Of a stretch of DNA of 64,000 bases, positions 32,935 through 43,857 are shown piece after piece. Both the position numbers and the translations under genes were made by a program. The stretch covers positions 26,285,371 through 26,349,370 of the forward strand of contig OZ012699.1 of NCBI GenBank assembly GCA_963942565.1, written 5' to 3'. Within the stretch, counting starts at the first letter, position 1; every line of letters starts with the position of its first letter. The notes under the pieces were generated by a model. That model was not told the DNA's origin and made no database searches. It saw nothing but the letters and a program-made list of their open reading frames with translations. The stretch is from Maea johnstoni (Eukaryota; Annelida; Polychaeta; Spionida; Magelonidae).

Positions 32935-34670
32935 CCCTTGTCAAAATTAATCCCGGCTCATTCCATTCTGAATAGAAATCCAATGATATCCAAGAAAATC
33001 CACACTTAGTCCGAGCACTCAGTTGCCAGAGAAGTGTGGTATTCCATGGACAAACTAGTCCCAACAAATCCAAACCTGCCTGAAGTTCCAAAGTTGGGAT
33101 AAGTCCAGCCAGGCTAGGACTTTTAAAAGGTGCAATTCAATTTTGTCCTTGCAGCTGAGATTTATTCAGACTTTATAACATAGCTAAGAATCCAAGGAGG
33201 TCGGACATAACAAGACTTTTTCTGTAAAGGCCCTGAGGTACTTTCAATTCATTTAATCATAAGTCCAGGGAAATCCAAGAAGATGTCTCCTGCCTGTCAA
33301 GGTTAGTTGCAATGCTGAAACATTGTAATTTGAGAAAGGCTTTAGATATTAATATATACTAACAATAAACAAAGTATTCAACTCAGTCCTTATTTGCTCT
33401 GGGCTTACCCATTTTTGTAAAAGGGTAGTTTCGTACACTTTTGGAATGATTTTACTGAAATTCCTTATGCTCCTTAATATCTAAAATGTAGAATTGAGTA
33501 AAATAACTAATGTTCTATGAGACTGAAAAGTGTAAACTGGATTTAGTTATAAATATACAAATGAATATGACACACTTTACAAGCTCCGCCCCTATCAGAC
33601 AAATGACTTTAAAGATCCCCCATTTGAACTTTTAACTGAAATTGCCAGTACACTCTAGGACTGTCTGAGAGTGTGCATCACTAAGCAAGAGGATAAAAAA
33701 GAGGATAATTACCACATAAGCCATTTACATTCCCAAGTATCTTGAGGTCAGTATATGTTACATAGATTTGTATTCCAACACATATGTAATTTAGCTTAAC
33801 TTGATCTAAAGAAATTTAGAATATATTCACTCTTATTCAATTGATTTAAATGTATGAGATTTAATTATTTTCAATGTGAGTCAAGATGAGTGATTTGATC
33901 CCTCTGACAAATTCTATCTGCCCTCTTTTTGTCAGATTATATTCACTCAGCATTGAAACATGTTTCACAAACAGCCCTCCTTTAAAATGCCTATTTCTCT
34001 ATAAGTGTAGATTTCAGAGGGGGTAAAGGGCAGATACCTCTCCATATTAATTGATTGTTTGTTATCACTTCAGTTCTTAATTGAAATAATATGTATCAAG
34101 AGGCATTCAAGTGTACATCAAACAGATATGACTGCTTATTTTCTATGTTATTTTGACCAGTACATGTGAATAGGGTTGCCTGAAAAAGGTGCAGCTATTT
34201 GGGAAAGTCTGTGATAGTTGGATAAACCTAGACATTGACACCTAAACCATTTATTTGGGACTTTTATGGACCAGACATCGCAGGTAATCCATGAATCTTG
34301 GAAACAAAGTTTAAGGATTTGGGGAATAGTAAAGTCTGTGCTTTTCCTTGCTCTCGTGGAACCCCAGTGTCCATGCTAGTCCAATAAAGTCCTGTCCGTG
34401 CTATTCCCAAAAAGTCCTGTCTGAATACCGTGTGACCTAGTCCCAGATTTGGGGAATAGTAAAGTCTGTGCTTTTCCTTGCTCTCGTGGAACCCCAGTGT
34501 CCATGCTAGTCCAATAAAGTCCTGTCCGTGCTATTCCCAAAAAGTCCTGTCCGAATACCGTGTGACCTAGTCCCAGAGAATCCCAGTCAGAATCCCATCA
34601 AATCCCAGGTCAATTGTCCAGCCTAATCCTTGAACAATCCTAGGATATCCACAGCAAATTTCGACAAGGG
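32935..34670. mobile_element. 1.74-kb non-coding element with CCCTTGTC terminal inverted repeats
   Basis: It begins CCCTTGTCAAAATT and ends with AATTTCGACAAGGG. Unit 1 has the uninterrupted site GTCGCTGGTGGACCC near 15245, with only TG possibly duplicated. The interior is rich in TCC/AGTCC words, carries a 130-bp tandem duplication (34317-34576) and has no transposase-like ORF. The superfamily is not recognised. Confidence 0.75.
34317..34576. repeat. Two 130-bp tandem copies
   Basis: The units 34317-34446 and 34447-34576 differ at about one base (GTCTGAATACC versus GTCCGAATACC). The duplication is therefore recent and lies within the 32935-34670 element. Confidence 0.93.
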
Positions 34671-35100
34671 TGGTGGACCCTTAATCAAGATGCACTACTC
34701 ATTCGGAACTGTAATTGGCACTGTGAGATGAAGCCCCCACCTCTATCCTAGCCACATCCTGCTGCTGCTGGCAGACGATGGCAATTAAGTACTTTTTTGA
34801 AGCCAGACTCCAACTAGTTAGGCTAAGATTATACACATTGACTTCCTGCTCTACAGAGTCAGACACGGCATTACTTAAATATCTAACCTCCCAAGGTTTG
34901 ATAACTATTGCTTCCTAAAGAAATACTACAAATATCATAGACTCTGTACTATTAAAATTGACCCATGCACTTTGTTGTGAAACGATCGATGCACCTCTGA
35001 GATGCGACTGCCCGATGCACGTGAATGCACCCGGTGTGGATCAGCGCCTGTGATATATGCCCTGGCAATACTCTGGTATACTCAAAATTTTGCCATGCTG
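34671..35100. other. Spacer containing the empty site of element A
   Basis: 34671-34893 matches 15240-15472 and 34893-35100 matches 20678-20880, so the 5.2-kb element is missing here. No gene. Confidence 0.85.
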
Positions 35101-35791
35101 GGCCCGGTAATACAAAGCTCACTTAACTTATACATCTTACGTGAGCTCTACGAGAAAAGATACACTTCACTTACTGGGTAAAACAAAACACACTTATGAT
35201 ACCCTCATGTACTCCAACACTTACAGCCATCTTATCTCGAGGAACAAAAGAGGCTACTTCCAGGAGTAGCTCATTATCAGCATTCACTGCCTCACCTCCT
35301 GTGGCTAGCAGCACTTGTCCACAGATGGACAGCATGCTTGAGCCACGGTATGAAGGCATCTCTGGAAGTAAGCTAACTAAAGCCCTTCCATTTAACTGAC
35401 TACAAAAATTTATACAAGTATGTTACACACTTGTGCTGTTTTACATTTAGATAAGCACAGACTAAAAAGTATGATTTAGACACTTGAAAAATATTTCAAA
35501 ATCTATATTGTGTTGAGTAAAGTTAGAATTAACTTTATTATTATCACTTAATCATCTAGAATACTTTTTATTCACTAATCGTTGTGAAGTTAACTGAAAA
35601 AGTCACTATTTATTGGTTTCTAGACAGCTTGCAGGAGTTAAGTGAGGGTCAGGGGAGCCCCCTACCACCCTTAGCTTTTTGCGAGAATCTTACGGGCAGC
35701 AGGCTCTAAGTGTGCTTTGTATTACTGGCTGTATGTGCTAAGTGAGGCGTAAGATAATATTTAAGATAAGAGTGCTTTGTATTACTGGGCC
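35101..35791. mobile_element. 691-bp TIR element with CTG target duplication
   Basis: It begins GGCCCGGTAATACAAAGC and ends with GCTTTGTATTACTGGGCC. CTG flanks both sides. Unit 1 has the empty site CCATGCTGGTCAAC near 20885. The 3-bp duplication and GGCC ends suggest the PIF/Harbinger group. A 62-codon minus-strand frame (35171-35359) looks protein-like in composition, but I do not recognise it. Confidence 0.75.
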
Positions 35792-36037
35792 CTGGTCAAC
35801 TGATCAATTATCAAATACATTTTATTGTCACTGTGTTTATATTCTTGGAAAATCGAATTATTTGCAACAACGCCATTTTTTCAAAATCTTTGTTTTTAGG
35901 GGTAAAATATGGACAAAACCACCCTACGTTATGTACTTCGATCACAAGCAACCTTCTCCATGCTTAATAAAACAAAAATGGATTCCATAGGTTGTCCGGG
36001 TATTGGATCAGCGTTCTTTCGTCGCCGATCCAACGTG

Positions 36038-36864
36038 TACGATGGACCAAGTGAGAAAGAGAAAATACATTTAAATGTATTTACACTCCCGTATATTGGG
36101 GAGAGATAACAAATTCAAATTTATTTTCACTCCCGTTTATTGGGGAGGGAAAATAAATTTAAATCAATTTTTACTCCTGTTTATTGGGGAGAGAAAATAA
36201 ATTTAAATTAATCTTCACTCTTGTTTATTGGGGAGAAAAAATAAATTTAAATATATTTTCACTCCCGTTTTTTGCTTAGAGAAAATAGATTTAAATTTAT
36301 TTTCACTCCCGTTTATTGGGGAGAGAAAATAAATTTAAATCGATTTTCACTCACGTTTATTGGTGAGATAAAATAAATTTAAATTAATTTTCACTCCCGT
36401 TTATTGGGGAGAGAAAATGAATTATTTTTTTACACACGTTTATTGGGGGAGAGGAAATGAATCCAAATTTATTCTTCCTCTTCCTCCCGAAGTACCATTA
36501 GGCTTAAAAAAAAGAAATTGTTTGTTTTCTGTAACGGTCTGAAAAAAAATAGGGTAGGCCTAGGTAGGTCGGTAAAAAAAAAATTTTTGCATTATTTTTT
36601 TGGTCAAAAATGTGTGTTTTATTGGTAGTTGGGAGGGTGAAAAAAACTTTAGGGTAGGGATTTTTTTGAATAAAAACTTGTTAGGATAGGGTTACAGGAA
36701 ACAAATAACTTTTTTTTTTAGGCCTTAGCTATAGCTACGGTTATTTACTGGGGGATCTTCTATATATGCTATTATAGTCCTGACCAAATTTATTTTCTCT
36801 CCCCAATAAACGGGAGTGAAAATAAATTTAAATTTATTTTCTCTTTCACACTTGTTCCATCGTA
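36038..36864. repeat. Terminal-inverted-repeat element with AT minisatellite (unit 2)
   Basis: Counterpart of 21131-21683, with more internal repeats and a nested 224-bp MITE at 36501-36724. The inverted copy of the repeat lies near 36785-36845. Confidence 0.8.
36501..36724. mobile_element. 224-bp MITE with TTA target duplication, Harbinger-like
   Basis: It begins GGCTTAAAAAAAAG and ends CTTTTTTTTTTAGGCC. TTA flanks both ends. The empty site ACCATTAGCTGTAG is at about 21540 in unit 1. It contains AGGGTAGG words like the MITE at 39008-39299. Confidence 0.8.
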
Positions 36865-37929
36865 GACCTGCCATTGATGAGCGACACCATCCTCTCAACC
36901 ACAAGGTAATGTAGGCGGCGCCACCAGTCTAGTGACACACGATGCTCTGTATTTCTATTGGCTGACGCCTCGGAGACTTTGCTCTCTCTAACCGTATCTG
37001 ACCCAGACTCAGGCTTGTGACGCCATTTTTACATTTTTACGTATGCTGCACTATCACTTCCTCGTACACTTGCAGATGATGAACCAATCTCATAAGTTGA
37101 CATTTCAACGAAATAGAAATAACAGCATTCGTATTGGAGTGGCAGTGAGTCAAATGTTGAACTTAAGTCAGGTGAGTAGGCTAGTAGCAATGATTAGATG
37201 TCTTAAATGAAACTGATTAATAGAAGAAAAAAAAATCTCCCACTCTGAGGTTTGTGCTTTGGCTTAGATAAATACAAACAAGCGGATATGAAACCAGCCG
37301 GTCAACCTGAATAGGCTAGCCTCAACCAGTAGCCCAAATGTCGTGCTCTGCGCATGCTCAGATGATGCTGGTACACAGGTTTCTCTGTAATGTAAATGAT
37401 ACAAGAGCCCTGATTGGTCCTAGTTCCCTCGTGACCTCACGCTGATTGCCAGATCAGAAACCCCTGCTGTGTCCAGCCCTTTACTATAGCGCATAAAGCC
37501 ATATAGCAATTGGTCTCTCGTTACATATCCATTCTTTTCTTCATCTTAGGCTTTGGTAAGGATAACGGATAAGAGAAGTTGTCCTTGTATTGGGTATTGT
37601 CTTAACAGAGGTCAAAGGTCAAACTAGTGTAATTGTCCAATCAGATCCCTCAATTTCCATCAAGGGGTGACTGCTACTGGGTCAAAGGTAGATCGGCAAG
37701 CCTCGTCGGCTCGTCCCAAGACACAAAATCAATCACTTGTGCAAGATACCTCCTCTTTCCATCCACTCGTGATGGAACCTCTATGTCTCTCATTAGGGCA
37801 TTTATGACAAAAGAAGTTTAAATAAGTACTAAGTTTTAGTAGTTCTATACTCTAACCCAAATCCTCACCACTGCAAACCTTCATACAGGAAGTATATTAA
37901 ACAAATATGACATCCCAGTGCAGGGGTCG
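36865..37929. other. Unit 2 spacer with a single foldback arm
   Basis: Matches 21684-22860. It includes the lone arm at about 37257-37560 related to 28734-29100. About 105 bases of unit 1 (22695-22800) are missing here. No gene. Confidence 0.6.
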
Positions 37930-38295
37930 ACCCTAACATTTTCAGTTAGGAGGAGATATGGCTCCTAGGATTTGGAGCAGATGAATCCCTGTGTGTGCAG
38001 CTCGCTGGTAACCGAGGCACACTGTCCAATTTATGAGTTTAAGGGCATGCTCCCATAGAAAATTTTGAAAGTATACAATATTAAATGCATTTTAGTGCAC
38101 AAATAGGTTATATAAGGGAAATGAAAATTGAAAATCTAGAAAATTTTGCAATGTGCTCCAGTTAGTAATTGATATGTCCATTAGCAAACTTGGCTCCTAT
38201 GATAAAACATCTGGTCCCAAAACCACACGATCCAGGGGCAAATGCCCCTAAAGCGACCATTAAGGTCAATCCCTGCAGTGGTGGTAACCTGATGG
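37930..38295 (+). repeat. Old relative of the Helentron-like interior
   Basis: Words such as GGGCATGCTCCCA, AAACTTGGCTCCTATGAT and GATCCAGGGGCAAATGCCCC, in the order seen at 8110-8475, mark this as a diverged copy of the same repeat block. The outer parts survive in unit 1 at 22860-22916 and 23349-23420. Confidence 0.6.
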
Positions 38296-39007
38296 AATGT
38301 CTCCTCGAGGGAGGATGGTTTTCCCGAGGGCGAAGCCTGAGGGACCACCACTGGGATGTGATATTTGTTTTATTATAAGGAAAACAGCCCAATTTAGTAA
38401 AATATCAATGAAAACAACAATTGATTTGCCTTTAAATATTGTATTTTGGTCACCAGCTTAAATATCTATCGATCACTGTTGAGGTCAAGGTCACAGATGA
38501 CTGATGGCTCACACATTCCCCGCTAGGTGTCACCAGTGAGAACTGTGGACATGAACGCCGGTGGACATGACAGGGTTGGGACATGATGGAATAGCAAATC
38601 TTTGTAAGCCAATCACGGCTTAGGATCTTCACGTGAGGTATAATGATGTTGTTTAGACACATCCTAACACACAAAATGGGGCTACTAGCGGCAGCCATTT
38701 TGGTCTATGAATAGCTTATCTGAAGGTAGCTGATGATGACAAGTATAAATCAAGCAGTCAGTGGGTGGGGTTGAAACTTGAATACACATTTTTTTTAAAT
38801 CTCTGTTTTGAGGATGGAAAGATATTTAAAACCCATGTTCTCTCCCCAGAAATGGTGGCTGATTCATTGAAATCTGTAAGGATCATTTAGTGAATTGCGA
38901 TAAGCCAATTTAAAATTCTGCAAGGCAGTTGGGAAAGGTTGGAGCAAACATGTAAAAGGTATACCCCTAAAGCCACTAAATGATCTTCATTGCTAATTCC
39001 ACACTTA

Positions 39008-39299
39008 GGCCTAAAAAAAAAAGATGTTTGGTTCCTATTACCCTACCCTACCTAGTTTTTGTCCCCTACCCTAAAGTTTTTTTTGCCAATTCTACTGAAA
39101 AATTAATTGTTCCTACCCAAAAAATTGCCTCGCCGTCCTAAATACCAATTCTCCAACCATCAAATTATAAATTTCTGGATGAACAGAAGCAGGGGCCTAC
39201 AATTAATGCATATAAAGACAATTACAACAAGGCAAACCTTTATCAAAGCAATATATTTTTTTAGGACGTAATAGGAACCAAACACTTTTTTTTTTGGCC
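39008..39299. mobile_element. 292-bp MITE with TTA target duplication, Harbinger-like
   Basis: It starts GGCCTAAAAAAAAAAGATG and ends CTTTTTTTTTTGGCC. The inverted block GTTTGGTTCCTATTA lies inside both ends. TTA flanks it. Unit 2 has the empty site CACACTTATGTGAC near 24360. Confidence 0.85.
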
Positions 39300-39427
39300 T
39301 TATGTGACACAAACTAATCCAGATGTAGGGTTATCAGATGGTGGTTACACAGATTTATAGAAAGTTTCATGGGCAATTTATCTTGTACCTGTTTTTGTAA
39401 TGTATTTTCCTTGTTCTGCTTTTCCAG

Positions 39428-39866
39428 ATAACTCATGCGGTAAATACATCAAGCTGACTGGACAGCATCCAAAGAAACCCAAAATCAATCAAGGTCAAAG
39501 TCAAAAATTCATCATTATTTCATCTTGGAAAGAGATATATGGTGATGGGCTCTACTCTATGTAGCTCTGATGAACTTAAACCAGGGAGGAATCATTTTCA
39601 AGTATGATAAGGATAATTATACCATCCATACCCTCAGCAGTATTGAACAGTCTATAATTTCGGTTGTGTGGAATAAGCAACGTTTGGAAAATACTTGAAG
39701 AGAGAATCAACCTCGAACACAATAGATAAATTTCAAATATTTTCAGAGTTTACGCCTCATTCCCTTGTTGTAGTCAGAAGAGCAGTCTCCAGGGTAAGTT
39801 CGAGATTAATTCTGCATCAAGGGAGACTGGCTTAATTATTTAAGTTTTTGGCATTTAGTACCTACC
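39428..39866 (+). other. Predicted 5'UTR exon segment of zinc-finger gene 3
   Basis: CTGCTTTTCCAG ends at 39427 at the same place as in units 1 and 2. The exon body is almost identical to 24489-24900 of unit 2. Confidence 0.5.
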
Positions 39867-41120
39867 ATGTCTTCAGATGAGATAGATCATATGGATGGGC
39901 ACAAAGGAGAAAAGTTTTTTCCTTGTGATGAGTGTAAAAAGTCATATAAATGTTCATCCAAGCTGCTAAAGCACAAAGAAATACACTCATCACTCCAGTG
40001 CAATTTATGCGACAAAACATTTAAATATTCTTCTACTCTGGTAAAGCATAAGAGGATACACAGTGGGGAAAGACCCTTCCAGTGCAATGAATGTGACAAG
40101 ACATTCCCAGATTCTTTTGGTCTGGTACGGCATAAGAGGATACACAGTGGGGAAAGGCCCTTCAAGTGCAATGAATGTGGCAAGGCATTTAAACATTCTT
40201 CTCATCTGGCACAGCATAAGAAGATACATAGTGGGGAAAGGCCCTTCAAGTGCAATGAATGTGAAAAAGCATTCTTACAGTCCTCTGATTTGGTACAGCA
40301 TAAGAGAATACACAGTGGGGAAAGACCTTTCCAGTGCAATGAATGTGACAAGACATTCATATACCCTTCTGGTCTGGTTCTACATAAGAGGATACACAGT
40401 GGGGAAAGACCTGTTCAGTGCAAAATATGTGACAAGGCATTCAAACACCCTTCTAGTCTGGTGAAGCATAAGAGGATACACAGTGGTGAAAGACCCTTCA
40501 AGTGCAAAGAATGTGACAAGACATTCACACAATCTTCTATTCTGGCTAAGCATGAGAGGATTCACAGTGGAGAAAGAACCCTACAGTGCAATGTATGTGA
40601 CAAGACATTCGCACGTTTTTCTGGTCTGGTTACTCACATGAGGACTCACACTGGAGAAAGACCCTTTCAGTGTGATCTGTGTGATGAGGCATGTAGAACA
40701 TCATCCCAGCTGAAGGAGCACAAGAAAACACATCACAGGCGATCAAATACTAAAATTGTTCAACAGTCACCCAATCCAAGACAGTGGATAGTTGTTAAAG
40801 GACAATGTGTCCCAATAAAGCAAGAGTTTGAGGAAAATGCCAGTAGCACTTTTGTGAATCAGGAAAACCATGTCGCTAAAGGACAGCATCTCCCGATAAA
40901 GCAAGAGTTGGAGGAAAATGCCAATGGCACATTTGTGGAACAGGAAGAAAATGTTGTTGAAGAACAGCGTCTCCCGATAAAGCAAGAGTTGGAGGAAAAT
41001 GACAATGGCACATTTGTTGAACAGGAAGAAAATGTTGAAGAACAGCGTCTCCCGATAAAGCAAGAGTTGGAGGAGAATGCTAATAGCATATTAGTAAAAC
41101 AGGAGAACCTTGATGTCTGA
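39867..41120 (+). CDS. KRAB-less C2H2 zinc-finger protein with 10 fingers and SUMO-motif tail (gene 3)
   Basis: This intact 417-residue ORF has the start context CTACCATGTC shared with genes 1 and 2. Residues 18-289 form ten C2H2 fingers. The linker between fingers 1 and 2 is shortened (HSSLQC instead of the GERPF type). Finger 10 has a Cys where the conserved Phe normally stands (DEACRTSS). Contact residues (-1, 2, 3, 6): CSKK, YSTK, DFGR, HSHQ, QSDQ, YSGL, HSSK, QSIK, RSGT, TSQE. These largely differ from gene 2, so targets probably differ. The tail (290-417) has four blocks of 26-27 residues (40800-41117) with IKQE four times and VKQE once. Three other potential lysines have become Asn or Glu (VNQE, VEQE, VEQE). 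It is probably a nuclear regulator. Confidence 0.92.
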   Translation: MSSDEIDHMDGHKGEKFFPCDECKKSYKCSSKLLKHKEIHSSLQCNLCDKTFKYSSTLVKHKRIHSGERPFQCNECDKTFPDSFGLVRHKRIHSGERPFKCNECGKAFKHSSHLAQHKKIHSGERPFKCNECEKAFLQSSDLVQHKRIHSGERPFQCNECDKTFIYPSGLVLHKRIHSGERPVQCKICDKAFKHPSSLVKHKRIHSGERPFKCKECDKTFTQSSILAKHERIHSGERTLQCNVCDKTFARFSGLVTHMRTHTGERPFQCDLCDEACRTSSQLKEHKKTHHRRSNTKIVQQSPNPRQWIVVKGQCVPIKQEFEENASSTFVNQENHVAKGQHLPIKQELEENANGTFVEQEENVVEEQRLPIKQELEENDNGTFVEQEENVEEQRLPIKQELEENANSILVKQENLDV

Positions 41121-43243
41121 CTTGATGTATGGATTTAATGAAGTATGTAACATACAGCAGTGTCCTGCTTAAAGGCAAATGCACTATCATGATGATTTGG
41201 GTTCAAACTGTGCCTATACGTGTCACCTTTCAAATAAGACCACCTGCAAGTCTGTCCTCTGCAGCACTCCTCAGATATGGCTTATGAAAGTTAGTAAAAT
41301 ACTGGCCTGAGTCTGGGCATAGAGGCTGACATTACAGGGCAGGGCACAAATTTAAGCCCAATTTTGATTGGTCAAGAGATATCAGTGGCAGGAAGTGACT
41401 GCCAGCCTTGCTTCTGATTGGTTGAGAGATATCAGTGGCTGGAAGTGATCACCTGGTATTGAAAACCATGGTTTTATGGTTCATTATCTCTTGGTGGTAG
41501 GATTTGTGATATCAGTTGCCAATAGGACTAACTAGTGAAAAGGAGGGTGTGTTCCTAAGTCGACTGCGATCAATTTAGAATGCAATCATTATAGAATTCA
41601 GTACAAATCAGATCCCTTGAAAATCAATTCTAAGGAGAAGTGGGAAACTAATGTCAAAATAGGGACTGCAGACATTTTTTGCGTAGCAGACTGACAATGC
41701 AAAATGTTATGCCAATGCCGAAAGTCTTTGAAAAAAATGATTAGGTTGCCAAATGCCAACGCGTTCTTGAAAAGGTTGTTATAGAATGTTCTTTTATTGT
41801 TGCAATGTGGGCTTCAACATTTGGCTTAAACCCTATACCATGTAAAATTGGAATGAAATGGGTTTAAACAGAACTTGTTCTCCCTATCTTTTGGACAGGC
41901 GCTGACCTGTAAAAACACATTTTCAGACCAGCAAAGAATTGTTCGGATATTCTCAATCATGACTTATGTAAAAATAACCAATTTTTTTCCTTGCAATGTC
42001 CCTTATGACACAATTTAGACTATTACATGCAGTTATACAAGAATATGAAATAGTCGTGTACTGGATGGGCAGAAATTATGTGCTTACTGTTTCAAACAGG
42101 CATTTTGAAAAGCCTGGCTAAGACCCTTGGTCTATTTGCATGTCATTGTCTGTTTTCGGTCCAGTTAGATGAGAGTAAATACTGATTGCAACTAATTGAT
42201 ATTGATTTTAATATTCAAATAGCATATGACTTTTAAGTTTTTGGTTAATTATACAAATGGCAGTAATATTTGATACATATCTTTTTTTCAGTATTTAAAC
42301 TTATTATTTGTACTAAAATGCATTGGGTTACATTTTGTGATAGTGGTCTTTATTCTAGCATAGGGCCACTACAATTTACTTACTTGTCTTACAAGCTCCA
42401 GAGGCAGGAAATGAGCCATTTTGGAATAAAAAAAAAGTAGAAAAATGTGGGGTTTTTTAATTTATTTTTCTAACAGCCTATTCTCAACTAAATAAAATCA
42501 ATCAATCAATTCATCCCTGTAACCTGAAGGGTGGGAGATATACATCCTCAAATCTGAGGCTCTACTACAGCATTTATAAAGTCCTGTAGTTGATTGAATC
42601 ACCCTTACAATGAATATTCTTGTACTTTGCAATATATTTTTTGGAGTCTGACAGAAAATTTCTAAACCACTTTAGTCCGTAAGGCACCAAAGTCGATATT
42701 TTTTTTGGAGTCTGACAAAAATCTTTTCCAAAAAATGCTTGTTAGACAAGTAATTAAATTGGAGTGGCCTAGCCAAGGAATGAACAACTTTTGTTGAACC
42801 CTCTTTCATGTGTGTCAGTATTAGTTTACATCAGCCTTCATCATTCTAGGACAGAAAGATTATTTCACCATATAGCCACATGCCTTGTATGTTTGAATTG
42901 CCTATAGTCTAGTTTATTAATCTCAACTTAGATTTTGGTAAAATAAAATCAAAAAATATATTAGTGTTTTTTTGGTAGTTATTTCATGTCGTGCATATAA
43001 CGTGTAGACATCACATGAACACCAGTATATTTATTTAATTTCTTTTTTAATAGGACAGTGTTCGTAAGCTAACATATCTTTTTGGTTGTCAGGTATGTTT
43101 TTTTAGTCATCATACATTTGAAAATACTTTAATGAAAATAACAATTTTCTAAAGATTTAGTTGCTTATATTTTACTATGTAACATGTGACTAGAACAGAC
43201 AAAAGTTTTTTTCACTTGAGAAAACAACCCTAAAAGCATTGGT
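41121..43243. other. Non-coding flank after gene 3
   Basis: No ORF with protein-like composition is seen. A local tandem duplication around GATTGGTCAAGAGATATCAG lies at about 41370-41455. AATAAA motifs occur at about 42425 and 42488 and could end the gene 3 transcript. It shares no sequence with the 3' flanks of genes 1 and 2. Confidence 0.5.
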
Positions 43244-43734
43244 TAGTGTTGGGATGATCATCGATTATAATCGGCGCTTACTCGTTTGCCTCTTTCATAA
43301 TGATTTATCGATAATGAAACTGGTTATCGATAATAATCGGAAAATACGACACCTAGCGGCGAAACATGAAACTAAAAAACGGCAAATTGTCAGCTTTCCC
43401 GCAATGAAACTTAAGCTCCAAAACACGTGAAAAGGTAGTAAAAGTGTTCCAAAGTGTAAAATGATTATTGGTCTTACGAATCATATACTGGTATTCAGGT
43501 ACCAATCCAAATTATGCATGTTGGTGATGCAAGCTGGAGCAGATCGTAAGAGCTTATTTAGTGCACTTTCACTCTTTCTAAGGAGTGTTACAAAAGGTGC
43601 ACATGTTTCAAATTTTGCACTCTAGGCCTGTACCCAATTACTGAAAGAGTGCGATGAACTGATTATGATCGATAATCGATCGGTTGGCTGTAACTGATTA
43701 TCGATTATGAAATTGCAACTGATTCCCAACCCTA
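43244..43734. mobile_element. TIR element with TAGTGTTGGGA ends
   Basis: The start TAGTGTTGGGATGATCATCG and end ATTCCCAACCCTA are imperfect inverses. AAAGCATTGGT repeats directly on both sides. GATCGATAATCGATC palindromes recur inside. A truncated relative is at 656-983. The ends look hAT-like, but the flanking repeat is longer than 8 bp, so the family is open. Confidence 0.6.
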
Positions 43735-43857
43735 AAAGCATTGGTCAATAATGACCCACCTTAGGCCTGCCAAGATAATCAGGCTGGCAGACAACGCCAG
43801 AACCACTACTCAGAACTCAAGCAGCAGAAGCCACAGCCTTAACCACAACAATGATAA

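Larger units (their letters stand above)
24154..38795 (+). repeat. Tandem duplication unit 2 (zinc-finger gene 2 plus flanks)
   Basis: It aligns end to end with unit 1 except for insertions private to either unit. Removing those leaves about 11 kb in each. From 24154 to about 24900 it is closer to unit 3 than to unit 1. From about 24915 on it is closer to unit 1. This mosaic suggests gene conversion or unequal crossing-over. Confidence 0.88.
38796..41120 (+). repeat. Tandem duplication unit 3 (upstream region and zinc-finger gene 3)
   Basis: 38812 onward aligns with 24170 onward and 17 onward. Similarity to unit 2 is high up to about 39800, falls in the coding region, and stops near the stop codon. 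The sequence after 41120 has no match in the other units. Confidence 0.82.

Noticed and set aside
35171-35359. 62-codon minus-strand frame in the 691-bp element as a transposon protein
   Set aside because: The composition is suggestive, but I see no recognisable domain and the element is too short to be autonomous.
40767-41089. Minus-strand ORFs opposite the tail repeats (also 9511-9744)
   Set aside because: Antisense shadow of the repeated SUMO-motif blocks.
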